Assembly: GCF_017303315.1 (NCBI RefSeq)
Contig: NZ_JAFKOI010000011.1
Location: 1 to 64,000, forward strand
From: Bacillus sp. NTK071
GTDB taxonomy: Bacteria; Bacillota; Bacilli; Bacillales; Guptibacillaceae
Reading direction: 5' to 3'
Length of the DNA stretch: 64,000 bases
In this document: in pieces, positions 42,665-50,955 of the stretch
Numbering within the stretch: the stretch's first letter is position 1
Layout of the letters: every line of letters starts with the position of its first letter
The notes under the pieces: generated by a model
Seen by the model: the letters and a program-made list of their open reading frames with translations, nothing else
Told to the model about the DNA's origin: nothing
Databases searched by the model: none
Translations under genes and position numbers: made by a program

Positions 42665-43672
42665 TTACTTTGCTAATTCATCTCGATCGGCTGCCATAGG
42701 CGGTTGTTCTAACCATTTACGATCAATAAGCATTTTAACACCATCATTCGAGAACTTAGCGATTTCCGTGACTAACCTTGCAATATCAACCGAGATATCA
42801 TATCTGAATGTTGACGTTAAGCCTATCCCGTAGTTAAACAAACTTCCTGCATTAGCTAATGCCACGTGATAAAGCATAAGCTTTTCGGAAAAAGGCGGCA
42901 CTTTTGACTCTAGTACTTCAGGATCCCAGAGCTGAGGAGCTGGTAAGTGATCTTTGGTAAGAAGATCTTGAAGAATGACGATATTCTTATGGGAGATATC
43001 TCTTCCTTGCAACATGTACTTTTTGATATCTTCAGACTGGACTACCTGACTAAATGCCATCATAAGTGACTTTCCTAATTGATTTGAATCCAGGTTTACA
43101 TACATGGCAGTTATTTCTGTGGAAGCCATTGGTCGTTGCTGTCCTATTAATTTATGTAAAAAGTCTTTTGAGTCAACGAACTTTACTTCGCTAGGGACAG
43201 GTATAAACGGAGCCCTTATAATTAGACCTTTTGCTAACATCGCATCCATCGTTTCTTGATACAAATCACTCATATCTTTAACACATTCCGAAAAGTATTC
43301 TCTAACGTCCTGTCTGAATGAAACGGTTAAAGCATTCGAAAACTGTAGTAAGTTAATTCTAGACGTTTCTTTTAGATAAAAGAGATAAAATTTATCAGTA
43401 AAAACAGCGGGTGCCTGGTCATTAATATCGTTTTTCCCAAATCCAGTTGGAATTGCAAAACTTTCTTTATTGAATAGTTCCTCTAACTTAATCATGTGTT
43501 GTTTTGTTATATTAATTGCTTTTTCAAGAATTGCTCTAATTCGATCATCGTCTACATTCGAAAGGTAATGTGTATATACACAGTTTAACAACGATTCACC
43601 TATATAATTTTTCCATAACTCACCCAACTCAGTGGATGTAAGAGTAATATGCCTACCATCTTGATTAGTCAA
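42665..43672 (-). CDS. DUF3231 family protein
   Basis: 335 residues made of two similar halves, each starting with a T-x-x-E-L-x-x-L-W-like or A-S-T-E-I-T helix: HITLTSTELGELWKNYIGESLLNCVYTHYL, and later QRPMASTEITAMYVNLDSN. The helical ferritin-like DUF3231 repeat is common in spore formers; function unknown. The frame is open to 43945 but there it runs through the YjcZ gene terminator and coding region. GGGAG lies 8 bases before a TTG at 43672, which gives the usual length, so I chose this unusual start with moderate confidence. Confidence 0.82.
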   Translation of the reverse strand: MTNQDGRHITLTSTELGELWKNYIGESLLNCVYTHYLSNVDDDRIRAILEKAINITKQHMIKLEELFNKESFAIPTGFGKNDINDQAPAVFTDKFYLFYLKETSRINLLQFSNALTVSFRQDVREYFSECVKDMSDLYQETMDAMLAKGLIIRAPFIPVPSEVKFVDSKDFLHKLIGQQRPMASTEITAMYVNLDSNQLGKSLMMAFSQVVQSEDIKKYMLQGRDISHKNIVILQDLLTKDHLPAPQLWDPEVLESKVPPFSEKLMLYHVALANAGSLFNYGIGLTSTFRYDISVDIARLVTEIAKFSNDGVKMLIDRKWLEQPPMAADRDELAK

Positions 43673-43839
43673 AAAATCACGCTCCCGGTATGTATTCCAT
43701 ATTAGCGTTTCCGTAAGGTGGTTGATTATTCGCTTAGATATATTAAAAAGAGAACATCTACTGACAGATGATCTCCTTTCGTTTTCCTTTTCTCGAATAA
43801 TGCTAAAATCTTTCTTGTAAATAAAAACAATTGGTATAT

Positions 43840-43876
43840 AAAACAACCACCAGGAAATCTTCCCCAGTGGTTGTAA
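43840..43876 (-). terminator. Terminator of the yjcZ-like gene
   Basis: On the minus strand CAACCACTGGGGAAG pairs with CTTCC-like TTCCTGGTGGTTG, followed by TTTTATAT. It lies 8 bases after the YjcZ stop. Confidence 0.7.
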
Positions 43877-43883
43877 TGAAAGA

Positions 43884-44048
43884 TTAGCAATCGTTTCCTT
43901 TAACAAATGAAGCGCCAATAATGATAAGAAGGATAAACAATACAACGATCAATGCAAACCCATTACCGTAACGAGCGCCACCAACCGGGTAACCACAGTT
44001 AGCTGGTCCAACCTGGTTTCCACATCCGTATCCATAACCATAACCCAT
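43884..44048 (-). CDS. YjcZ family sporulation-related small membrane protein
   Basis: 54 residues. The N-terminal part is Gly/Tyr-rich ([13 protein letters not shown], then [13 protein letters not shown]), followed by one hydrophobic helix [18 protein letters not shown] and a polar end. This is the YjcZ/YtrI-type pattern found in many Bacillaceae, often under sporulation control. GAGGAGATGATTTC precedes the ATG at 44048; the frame is open 18 bases further up without a better site. Confidence 0.9.
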   Translation of the reverse strand: MGYGYGYGCGNQVGPANCGYPVGGARYGNGFALIVVLFILLIIIGASFVKGNDC

Positions 44049-44151
44049 GAAATCATCTCCTCTCATTGAATCTACTTTAGTATATGAAGGAGAGTGATGT
44101 AGTGAATGGGTGAAGGACTAGTTATATAAATATTAGATCTTTTCAAATGAA

Positions 44152-44188
44152 CTAAATAAGGACTGCTATGTGCAAATAGCAGTCCCTT
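44152..44188 (-). terminator. Terminator of desKR
   Basis: GGACTGCTAT pairs with ATAGCAGTCC over GTGCAA; on the minus strand it is followed by TTATTTAG. It lies about 25 bases after desR. Confidence 0.75.
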
Positions 44189-44210
44189 TCTTACCTTATT
44201 CAATTGTTAG

Positions 44211-44810
44211 TCACTTGAACCAACCTTTTTCTTTAAAACGCGATATCGCTTCAATGCGATTCGTCACCTCTAACTTATCAAGTATAACGGATATATAATT
44301 CCGAACAGTACCAGGTGTAATGTAGAGCTCACTTGAAATATCTTTCGTGTTTTTGCCATCAGCCATCAATTGAATCACTTGTTTCTCTCGTTCGGTTAGC
44401 GGATTTTCGTTTCCAAAAGCAAGATCAACTAACTCAGGCGAGAAGATGCGCTGGCCTTCCATTATTTTGCGAATAGAGGTGGCAAGTTCGTCACTTGGAC
44501 TATCTTTAAGAAGGTAACCACTAACACCTGCCTTACGTGCTCGTTCAAAGTATCCAGCCCGAGCAAAAGTGGTCAGGATGATGATTCTACATGACTCGTT
44601 GCTTAATTCTTCAGCTGCATCAAGTCCGCTCTTTAAAGGCATTTCGATGTCCATAATGCAGATGTCAGGCTTTAGTTCTTTAACAAGAGAACAAGCTTCT
44701 TCTCCGTTTGTTGCCTGGCCGACAACCTCCATTCCTTCTTCAAGATCCAGTAAGGAGCCAAGAGCCCCAAGCAGCATACGTTGATCTTCCGCAAGCACGA
44801 TGCGTATCAC
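44211..44810 (-). CDS. desR: Response regulator DesR (NarL/FixJ family)
   Basis: 199 residues. The receiver domain has the acid pair ED in VLAEDQRM, the phosphorylated Asp54 in DICIMDIEMPLKSG and the Lys of GYLLKDSPSDEL. The C-terminal LuxR-type helix-turn-helix is PLTEREKQVIQLMADGKNTKDISSELYITPGTVRNYIS. Size and context, right after a DesK-like kinase and near a desaturase, match B. subtilis DesR, which activates des when membranes stiffen in the cold. It overlaps desK by 4 bases. Confidence 0.92.
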   Translation of the reverse strand: MIRIVLAEDQRMLLGALGSLLDLEEGMEVVGQATNGEEACSLVKELKPDICIMDIEMPLKSGLDAAEELSNESCRIIILTTFARAGYFERARKAGVSGYLLKDSPSDELATSIRKIMEGQRIFSPELVDLAFGNENPLTEREKQVIQLMADGKNTKDISSELYITPGTVRNYISVILDKLEVTNRIEAISRFKEKGWFK

Positions 44811-45949
44811 ACCGATCCCTCCTGTTTGTTTTGTTGGATGACATTAGGTACACGAATGGTTAATACCGTACCATTATTTGATTGGATTTCTAGAGAGCCA
44901 TTAACAAATTCTAGACGTTCCCTCATGCCTTGTAGTCCATTTCCTTTGAATGAGTTGGCCCCCTTAGGTATGCCTTGTCCATTGTCTTCAACCTGAATGA
45001 ATACTTCGTTTGGAGATTGTTTAATGAGAACCCTACACCATGAGGCATTACTATGTTTCACAATATTGGTTACTGCTTCTTTAAGACACATGCTTAGGAC
45101 GTTTTCTACTAATAATGGCGTATTATCTAGAGTTTGCTTACCTTCAAGGCGGAACTCCATCTCGGCAGCACTTAATAGTTGCTGAACACGAAGTAGTTCG
45201 TCTTCAAGCTTTGCTCCTCTCATATTTGAAACCATTTCACGCACTTCTTTTAAAGCTGTTCGAGCGGTTTGTCTAATGTCGTGAATCTCAGTAATTGCAG
45301 CTTCAGGCTTCACTGGAATTAGTTTTCTAGCAAGATCGCTTTTTAGGCCAATCATGGATAACTTTTGCCCGAGTGTATCATGTAAGTCTCGGGCAATTCG
45401 TTCCCGTTCTTCAATCACCATTAATTGCGATATCTTCTCATTGGCATTTTCGAGCTGCTCTTCTAATCGATGCTGTTTATTACGGTAGCGAATGGTAAAA
45501 GGTAACAGCGCTACACCAAGCACACAGACGAATATAAATGGAAGTTGCGGAAATAAAGCGTCATTATGAGTGAAGAAAATAATGACCGTTGCTGCGATTG
45601 TAGTTGTGAGATGAACAATGTATAAGGATAGGAATCCGGCTTTATTCTCAATGTTACCAATGAAAAAGGCTAAGAAGAGAGAGAAGTAAACGTAGCCAAA
45701 CAAGATTGTCATTACAATGCTAATGGCCATTTCGATACTCACCCATAGGTACACAAGTTTACTATTTGAAATAAACGATAGTCGATAGGATAAGAAAAAT
45801 AATAAAATGACGAAGATGCCGAATGTAATTTCAATTATCGATGATGATCTGAATATAAAGAAGAAGGGGAGTAGACAAAAGATAATCCAAACATAAGAAC
45901 TAATTCCCGTATTCTTAGGGATTATATGATACCAATTCTGCATAGGCAT
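44807..45949 (-). CDS. desK: Membrane-fluidity sensor kinase DesK
   Basis: 380 residues. Five or so membrane helices fill residues 18-155; a linker coiled coil follows (RLEEQLENANEKISQLMVI). The phospho-acceptor His190 is in ERERIARDLHDTLGQKLSMIGLKSDLA, a HisKA_3 type. The ATPase part has CLKEAVTNIVKHSNA (N box) and VEDNGQGIPKG (G1), then NGLQGMRERLEFVNG. Together with desR and des this forms the DesK thermosensing system. GAAAGGAGATGCC precedes the start, and a second ATG two codons on is possible. Confidence 0.9.
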   Translation of the reverse strand: MPMQNWYHIIPKNTGISSYVWIIFCLLPFFFIFRSSSIIEITFGIFVILLFFLSYRLSFISNSKLVYLWVSIEMAISIVMTILFGYVYFSLFLAFFIGNIENKAGFLSLYIVHLTTTIAATVIIFFTHNDALFPQLPFIFVCVLGVALLPFTIRYRNKQHRLEEQLENANEKISQLMVIEERERIARDLHDTLGQKLSMIGLKSDLARKLIPVKPEAAITEIHDIRQTARTALKEVREMVSNMRGAKLEDELLRVQQLLSAAEMEFRLEGKQTLDNTPLLVENVLSMCLKEAVTNIVKHSNASWCRVLIKQSPNEVFIQVEDNGQGIPKGANSFKGNGLQGMRERLEFVNGSLEIQSNNGTVLTIRVPNVIQQNKQEGSV

Positions 45950-46038
45950 CTCCTTTCTGATATAAGACTGTGATTACAGGATATACCATAAAAAATAGAC
46001 TGTCACTTCTATCCAACTAGTATAAACGTACCTTGGAC

Positions 46039-46073
46039 ATTGAAAAACCCATTCAAAGCTGAATGGGTTTTTC
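46039..46073 (-). terminator. Terminator between des and desK
   Basis: AAAAACCCATTCA pairs with TGAATGGGTTTTT over AAGC. It lies after the des stop and before desK, so desKR probably has some transcription of its own or depends on read-through. Confidence 0.88.
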
Positions 46074-46081
46074 AGGTGATG

Positions 46082-47137
46082 TTATTTTTCCTGAAGACTT
46101 GGTCTTTTCGTCATCATCGCCAACGCGGATGGATTCTTCAAAATTGGCTTCACTTCTTTAAAGCTAACGAACGTTTTGTTCTTCGTATCGTAAAGACGGA
46201 AGTTAATTGACTCCAGACTTGATAGAAGTGTAATGGTCGTTGCTTTATGCAGTGGTGGAGTCGATTCATGTGCTTTTTCAAGATTATAGTTCGGTACTCT
46301 TGGACTTAAGTGATGAACATGGTGATAACCGATGCTTCCGGATACCCATTGAAGGATTTTCGGTAGTTTGTAATATGAACTGCCATCTACAGCTGCTTTT
46401 ACAAAATCCCACTCAGTTTCATCTTCGAAATAAGAATCTTCAAATTGATGTTGAACATAGAACAACCAGATGCCGAGTGAGCCTGCAACATAAAGGATCG
46501 GAAGTTGAATGATTAAGAAAGCTTTCCAACCAATTGCAAGAATCAATACAGAATAAATGGCTACAATGGAAGCATTTGTGATATATGTGCTCATGCGTTC
46601 TTTACGTTTAGCATCTTTTCGGTTAAGGCGATTAGTAACTAGGAACAGATAAATCGGACCGAGTCCAAACATGACAATTGGATTTCTGTATAAACGATAA
46701 GCAAGTCTGCCCCAAAACGATGCAGTCGCATACTCCTCAACAGTCATAACCCAGATATCCCCAGTACCGCGTTTGTCTAAATTGCCGCTCGTCGCGTGGT
46801 GGATATTATGCTCCCGTTTCCACTTTTCGAATGGAAACATCGTAATAATTCCTGTTATGGTGCCAACAATTCGATTGGCTTTCTGATTCTTGAAGAATGA
46901 TCCGTGTGTACAGTCGTGAAAAATAATGAAAATCCGAACAACAAATCCTCCAGCAATCATAGCTAGTGGAACAGCTATCCAAGCAGACAAGCTTAGGCTC
47001 TGGTATGCAAGAAACCATAGCAATAAGAAAGGAAGAAGGGTGTTCAGTAGCTGTCGTACCCCTGCGACCGTGTCGGGCTTTGCGAAAGGTGATACACTTT
47101 TTTTCAATTCTTTTTGTTTTTGTTTGTTTTCATTCAT
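46082..47137 (-). CDS. des: Membrane acyl-lipid desaturase Des
   Basis: A 351-residue integral membrane di-iron desaturase. The three His boxes are visible: HDCTH at 74-78, HNIHH at 110-114 (in KREHNIHHATSG) and HHVHH in GSIGYHHVHHLSPRVPNYNLEKAH. Hydrophobic segments lie at about 33-75, 85-105 and 185-235. In B. subtilis Des inserts a delta-5 double bond into phospholipid acyl chains after cold shock. Neighbouring desK and desR support the same circuit. The promoter region carries palindromes suited to DesR. Confidence 0.93.
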   Translation of the reverse strand: MNENKQKQKELKKSVSPFAKPDTVAGVRQLLNTLLPFLLLWFLAYQSLSLSAWIAVPLAMIAGGFVVRIFIIFHDCTHGSFFKNQKANRIVGTITGIITMFPFEKWKREHNIHHATSGNLDKRGTGDIWVMTVEEYATASFWGRLAYRLYRNPIVMFGLGPIYLFLVTNRLNRKDAKRKERMSTYITNASIVAIYSVLILAIGWKAFLIIQLPILYVAGSLGIWLFYVQHQFEDSYFEDETEWDFVKAAVDGSSYYKLPKILQWVSGSIGYHHVHHLSPRVPNYNLEKAHESTPPLHKATTITLLSSLESINFRLYDTKNKTFVSFKEVKPILKNPSALAMMTKRPSLQEK

Positions 47138-47183
47138 ATGGTTACCCCTTTGGTTAGGCTTGGTTGAAATAACTCTAATCCTA

Positions 47184-47250
47184 ATAATAATGGAAGGGGT
47201 GTCTAGGTGTAAGACACAAACGTCAGTAAGGATACATGATATTTGTCATG
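47184..47250 (-). promoter_or_regulatory. des promoter with palindromic upstream sites
   Basis: On the minus strand TTACAC (47212-47207) and TATTAT (47189-47184) are 17 bases apart. An inverted repeat AGACAC/GTGTCT (47199-47217) overlaps the -35. A CATGA-6 bases-TCATG palindrome (47235-47250) lies about 60-70 bases upstream of the expected start point, where DesR binds in B. subtilis. I infer these as DesR sites by position, not by a verified consensus. Confidence 0.5.
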
Positions 47251-47463
47251 GTTTCGTTGTTAGAATATGGAAATTTTGTCCTGTTAGTATGAAAGCACTT
47301 AAATTAAATAATGAAATTGATACCTCATGTAAAAAAGGAAGTTTGAAATTCCGTTCAATAGATACATGACAAAAGACCCTGATAGCTTCCTTTACAATGA
47401 ATTATTAAACACGACTAGAATCGAATAAACGTCGAAATGTAAGGATATATAGCGCTTTCATTA
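47251..47463. other. AT-rich intergenic stretch
   Basis: No gene, RNA motif or repeat is recognised between the des regulatory region and the small ORF at 47464. Confidence 0.4.
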
Positions 47464-47664
47464 TTGTTCGCTAATATCCATCAAATTTCTACAGTATATT
47501 TAGTTGCAGGAAAAAAGTCCCTGTTTTATAATAAAGTTGTAACCTGTTTAAATACTTCCAAAATTAAAAAAGTCTACGATAAAGGCAAACTTGCTGGAAA
47601 GCAGGGACGCAAAATCACAGGCCTAACATTCCTATTGGAATCAGGCGGCTGGATTACCGAATAG
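47464..47664 (+). pseudogene. Small ORF, possibly the 3' remnant of a larger gene
   Basis: A 66-residue frame starting at TTG with no convincing ribosome site. The C-terminal half (KIKKVYDKGKLAGKQGRKITGLTFLLESGG) looks like the end of a folded domain; the GRKITG-F strand recalls the ends of some plasmid or phage replication initiators, but this is weak. A perfect terminator hairpin follows at once, as if the 3' end and terminator of a gene were kept while the rest was lost. It may also be a genuine short hypothetical gene. Confidence 0.35.
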
Positions 47665-47669
47665 CACTT

Positions 47670-47706
47670 GGGGGCTATTCAATATTCATATTGAGTAGCC
47701 TCTTTT
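47670..47706 (+). terminator. Terminator after the small ORF/remnant
   Basis: GGCTATTCAAT pairs with ATTGAGTAGCC over ATTCAT, followed by TCTTTT. Confidence 0.8.
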
Positions 47707-47851
47707 ATTACTTACAACTTAGAAAATAGCACATTTGAAAAATTAGTGAACGATAAGGGAGGGTGAACTGAAAGATAACACTACAGAATATTAACTAATT
47801 TACTAGTAAATCCTTATATTCAATCAAACTATTAAACGAAGGAGAATTCCT

Positions 47852-48547
47852 ATGAAGAAACTACTATCAACTTTATTCGCGCTCATATTAAGTTTTAGTT
47901 TTGGAACAGGCGCTTTTGCATCTGGCCACAGCAGTAATCACCAAAAAGTGCTTGAAGATATCGAAGAAACGAATTTGGATATTAACAAAAAGATCGAGAA
48001 AGCTGTAGAAGATGCTGACCAGTTACAAGCAGAGTACCTTCAAGATGTGCGTGAAGTAGAAGAAGGTAAAGATATAGTCAAGTTAAAGGACGAGAAAGAA
48101 AAGGTTTTGGAAGAAGTTAAGCAAGCTGGAAGAGACGAAAGAAAAAGGGAAAGAGCTATAGAAAAACTTGAAAAATTAGATGCCAAAATGTCTGAGAAAG
48201 CTAGCAAGCTAGAAGAAAAGATGGTATCTATTCAAGGGGAATTAGATGAATTAACAATGCAACTTACTAGTCCAGAAGGCAAGGATAAAAAGAAGCTTGA
48301 TAAGAAAGTAGCGAAATTAAAAGAGAAGATGAGTGAGTCTTCAATTGAATTGGAAGAGATCACAAATAAGTATACAGAAGACTTAAACAAATTAATCACG
48401 AAGGTTTACGATGAAACACTTGAAATGTCTACAAAGACAATTGAAAAAGCGAGTGAAGAAGGAGTTCAGGCTGAGTGTAGCTGGACACTTGTAAGATTTG
48501 CTGATCGATGGGTTTGGATTGATCCAGTTAAAGTTGTGGGTGTTTAA
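47852..48547 (+). CDS. Secreted coiled-coil protein of unknown function
   Basis: 231 residues. A Sec signal peptide (KKLLSTLFALILSFSFGTGAFA, cut expected near AFA-S at 23/24) is followed by about 175 residues of highly charged heptad-like helix rich in Lys and Glu (for example EDADQLQAEYLQDVREVEEG, KLEKLDAKMSEKASKLEEKM). It ends in a compact Cys-Trp-rich tail: AECSWTLVRFADRWVWIDPV, then KVVGV. That tail is distinct from the coiled coil and I recall similar endings in other hypothetical Bacillus proteins. GAAGGAGAA precedes the ATG. It has its own terminator. Function unknown; perhaps wall- or spore-associated. Confidence 0.85.
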   Translation: MKKLLSTLFALILSFSFGTGAFASGHSSNHQKVLEDIEETNLDINKKIEKAVEDADQLQAEYLQDVREVEEGKDIVKLKDEKEKVLEEVKQAGRDERKRERAIEKLEKLDAKMSEKASKLEEKMVSIQGELDELTMQLTSPEGKDKKKLDKKVAKLKEKMSESSIELEEITNKYTEDLNKLITKVYDETLEMSTKTIEKASEEGVQAECSWTLVRFADRWVWIDPVKVVGV

Positions 48548-48551
48548 TAAA

Positions 48552-48583
48552 AGGAGCGTTGAATTATTCAACGCTCTTTTAAT
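48552..48583 (+). terminator. Terminator of the coiled-coil protein gene
   Basis: GAGCGTTGAA pairs with TTCAACGCTC over TTA, followed by TTTTAATAT. Confidence 0.88.
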
Positions 48584-48847
48584 ATTGCATTCTATATTTA
48601 GGTTTACCAACATGAACTTAGTTAGGATTAAACCGAAATTAATATTTATAATGTACGAAAGGTATATTATATTGAATAAAAAGAGTTATATTGACATTTT
48701 ATTAGCAGGTTAGAATGTATGAATGTCGTATATTAATATTAAGTGGAGGTATACACCTTACTTGGGCGATACTAAGATTCGAAAAAGAAATCTTTCATAA
48801 GGTCTTGTTATTTAAAAAAGATGGTGTATGTATTGTGAGGTGAAATG

Positions 48848-49756
48848 ATGGAAGGGTTTAATATAGGTAAGAAGGGGACATCGCTTGAAACAGTGAAAAA
48901 TGATAATAATGAAATTAGCCTTCTTTCTCATGGTGATGGAGTTGAAATATTACTACAATCCATTAGTGCAGATAAAATGTTTTATGTTTATCCTTCTGAT
49001 AATCTTGATGTTATGGAGTTTTTTTATATTTTGTCTGGGCAAATGTTTTGTGAATTAGATGGTGAAAGAATAGAGTTAGGTCCCCAAGACTATTACTCTG
49101 CAAAAAACTTAAAAGCCCCTATTCACTTTAAAACTCTAACAAATGTTAAATATATTTGGATTGTAACTGAACAAACTTTTTTATATTTAAGCAATGATAT
49201 TTCGGCTCTTAGAGATATTGTTAAAAGTGTAGAAAAAAAGGATAGGTATACATATCTGCATAGTGACCGAGTCGCAGAATACGCTGTGAAAATTGCGAAA
49301 AAATTAAATTTAAAAAAAGTTCAACTTAATACATTAACAAATGCTTCATTATTACACGACATCGGCAAAATAAATGTACCTGAAGAAATTTTAAATAAGC
49401 CCGGCCATTTAACAAACGAAGAATTTGCTGAGATAAAAAAGCACCCAAAAGATGGCGCGGAAATGGTGAAAGGCACTTACTATGAAGAACTGGCTCCAAT
49501 TATTGAGCAACATCATGAACGGTTGAATGGATCCGGGTATCCTAGTGGATTAAAAGAAGAAGAGATTCTTCTAGAAGCTCGCATTATAGCGGTTAGTGAC
49601 ACGTTTGATGCTATGACGGAGGATCGGGCATATCGTAAAGCGATGAGTGCTGAAGTAGCTATAGATGAATTAAGAAGATTATCTGGCAGTCATTATGATC
49701 ATGATGTCGTAAATGCTTTTGAACAGGTATTAAGAGAAGAAGGGCGTATCAAGTAA
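48848..49756 (+). CDS. Cupin-HD-GYP protein, probable c-di-GMP phosphodiesterase
   Basis: 302 residues. The first 110 or so form a cupin-like beta domain (MEFFYILSGQMFCELDGERIELGPQDYYS, the glycine-turn pattern of cupin motif 1, then APIHFKTLTN). The rest is a full HD-GYP domain: His at LHSDRVAEYA, HDIGK (about 170-174), HHERLNGSGYPSGLKEEEI (HHExxxGxGYP), and SDTFDAMTEDRAYRKAM. These residues bind the metals and c-di-GMP. There is no membrane segment. GAGGTG fits the ATG at 48848, with one at 48845 as alternative. The cupin may sense a small ligand. A GGDEF-protein remnant lies directly downstream. Confidence 0.9.
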   Translation: MEGFNIGKKGTSLETVKNDNNEISLLSHGDGVEILLQSISADKMFYVYPSDNLDVMEFFYILSGQMFCELDGERIELGPQDYYSAKNLKAPIHFKTLTNVKYIWIVTEQTFLYLSNDISALRDIVKSVEKKDRYTYLHSDRVAEYAVKIAKKLNLKKVQLNTLTNASLLHDIGKINVPEEILNKPGHLTNEEFAEIKKHPKDGAEMVKGTYYEELAPIIEQHHERLNGSGYPSGLKEEEILLEARIIAVSDTFDAMTEDRAYRKAMSAEVAIDELRRLSGSHYDHDVVNAFEQVLREEGRIK

Positions 49757-49803
49757 TTTGTGTTTCTTCTCATTTAGATAAGAATAGTGTATGAAGAAGG
49801 AAG

Positions 49804-50303
49804 ATGAATAGAGGATTTTATTATTTTCTCTTTATTATCATTTTGGTTTTATTAACGGGGTTCAATCTACTTCAACCTGGAAAAACGCAAAAATGTGTTC
49901 TAAGGCATGGGTACGCCACTTATCGTGTGGTTCTTAATCATGTGAATAAGGAAACTGAATATGCTTTAGATATGCCTTCTATTTCTACTGCATAAAATTT
50001 TTGAATAGATTAAATAACAGATATCGCATTTAGAGAAAATGCACTTGAACTTGTTATCTTTGGTAGTTTGTTGTTGTCAAGTTTATATCATACTGTTCTT
50101 TTCATTCAACGAAGACAGAATCATTCTGCTTTGTTTTTTAGTATTGTTTGCTTTTTGGTATGCATTAAATTGTAAGTATTGGCGCTGCGTTGGTTGTTAT
50201 TCATACAAGGATGAGTAGTAGGGATCTAATCAATGTTGCTGATCACTCTCTCAACATAGCCAAGGAAAAAAGGGAGAAATCAGATTTGTATCGACTTTCC
50301 TGA
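49804..50303 (+). pseudogene. Collapsed remnant of a 7TMR-DISM/GGDEF diguanylate cyclase
   Basis: Three pieces of one protein type remain in order. 49804-49995 gives a signal peptide (NRGFYYFLFIIILVLLTGF) and part of the periplasmic 7TMR-DISMED2 domain (GYATYRVVLNHVNKETEYALDMPSISTA). 50014-50175 gives the start of the seven-helix region (FRENALELVIFGSLLLSSLY, then HTVLFIQRRQNHSALFF). 50172-50303 gives the end of a GGDEF domain (VSIGAAL, then SSRDLINVADHSLNIAKEKR). Stops and frame changes separate them. A gene of about 2.5 kb or more is compressed to 500 bases by internal deletions, so no cyclase can be made. Confidence 0.75.
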
Positions 50304-50337
50304 AAAAATAATATCGTAAATTTTATAAGAATATCTA

Positions 50338-50391
50338 AACGTGAAAGACCACAAAGCATTCATTCGAAGCTTTGCGGTCTTTCACGTTTTT
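50338..50391 (-). terminator. Terminator of the hxlAB operon
   Basis: ACGTGAAAGACC (with CACAAAGC) pairs with GCTTTGCGGTCTTTCACGT, one of the longest stems in the window, ending 4 bases before the hxlB stop codon. It is symmetrical enough to act in both directions. Confidence 0.9.
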
Positions 50392-50394
50392 TAG

Positions 50395-50949
50395 CTATTC
50401 TAAATTAGCATGCTTCCCGTACATCTTATCCGTATCCAAACCTTTCTTCTCCATGAATCGTAAAATAATAGCATCATAGAAAAGTAAAAGAGTCTGTTCG
50501 AATAAAGATCCCATCGGCTGAATCGTTTCATAATCACCTGACTGATCCTTTGGTGAACCTGGTAGTGTTACGATGATGTCTGCTAGCTCGCCAATTGTTG
50601 AGTCGGGATTAATTGTTACAGCAGCGATCTTTCCGCCGATATTAGCGGCCTTATTCGCAATGGAAATGAGCTGTTTTGTTTCACCAGAACCTGATCCGAT
50701 GATGATCAGATCACCTTCTTCAAAGTTTGGTGTGACCGTTTCGCCCACAACGTAAGCATCAATTCCCATGTGCATCATGCGCATCGCAAAAGACTTTGCC
50801 ATAAAGCCAGATCGACCACCGCCAGCAACGAAAACCTTGTTCGCTTCGAGAATTTCGTTAGCGAGCTGTTCAGCTTCTTCGTCAGCAATGAGATCTACGG
50901 AACGATTTAGCTCATCAATGATTTCAGCTAAATAGTGAGTAGTCTGCAT
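50395..50949 (-). CDS. hxlB: 6-phospho-3-hexuloisomerase HxlB
   Basis: A 184-residue SIS-domain isomerase that turns 3-hexulose-6-phosphate into fructose-6-phosphate in the ribulose monophosphate pathway. KVFVAGGGRSGFMAKSFAMRMMHMG is the SIS sugar-phosphate loop, followed by DLIIIGSGSGETKQLISIA and the C-terminal FEQTLLLFYDAIILRFMEKKG. AAAGGAT precedes the ATG. It lies 6 bases after hxlA. In B. subtilis HxlAB detoxifies formaldehyde under the HxlR activator; no hxlR is next to the operon here. Confidence 0.95.
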   Translation of the reverse strand: MQTTHYLAEIIDELNRSVDLIADEEAEQLANEILEANKVFVAGGGRSGFMAKSFAMRMMHMGIDAYVVGETVTPNFEEGDLIIIGSGSGETKQLISIANKAANIGGKIAAVTINPDSTIGELADIIVTLPGSPKDQSGDYETIQPMGSLFEQTLLLFYDAIILRFMEKKGLDTDKMYGKHANLE

Positions 50950-50955
50950 GATTAA

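Noticed and set aside
43673-43945. N-terminal part of the long DUF3231 reading frame
   Set aside because: It overlaps the YjcZ gene end and terminator on the same strand, and DUF3231 similarity begins only after 43672.
46926-47369. 147-residue plus-strand ORF
   Set aside because: It is antisense to des and its promoter region and has no domain or ribosome site.
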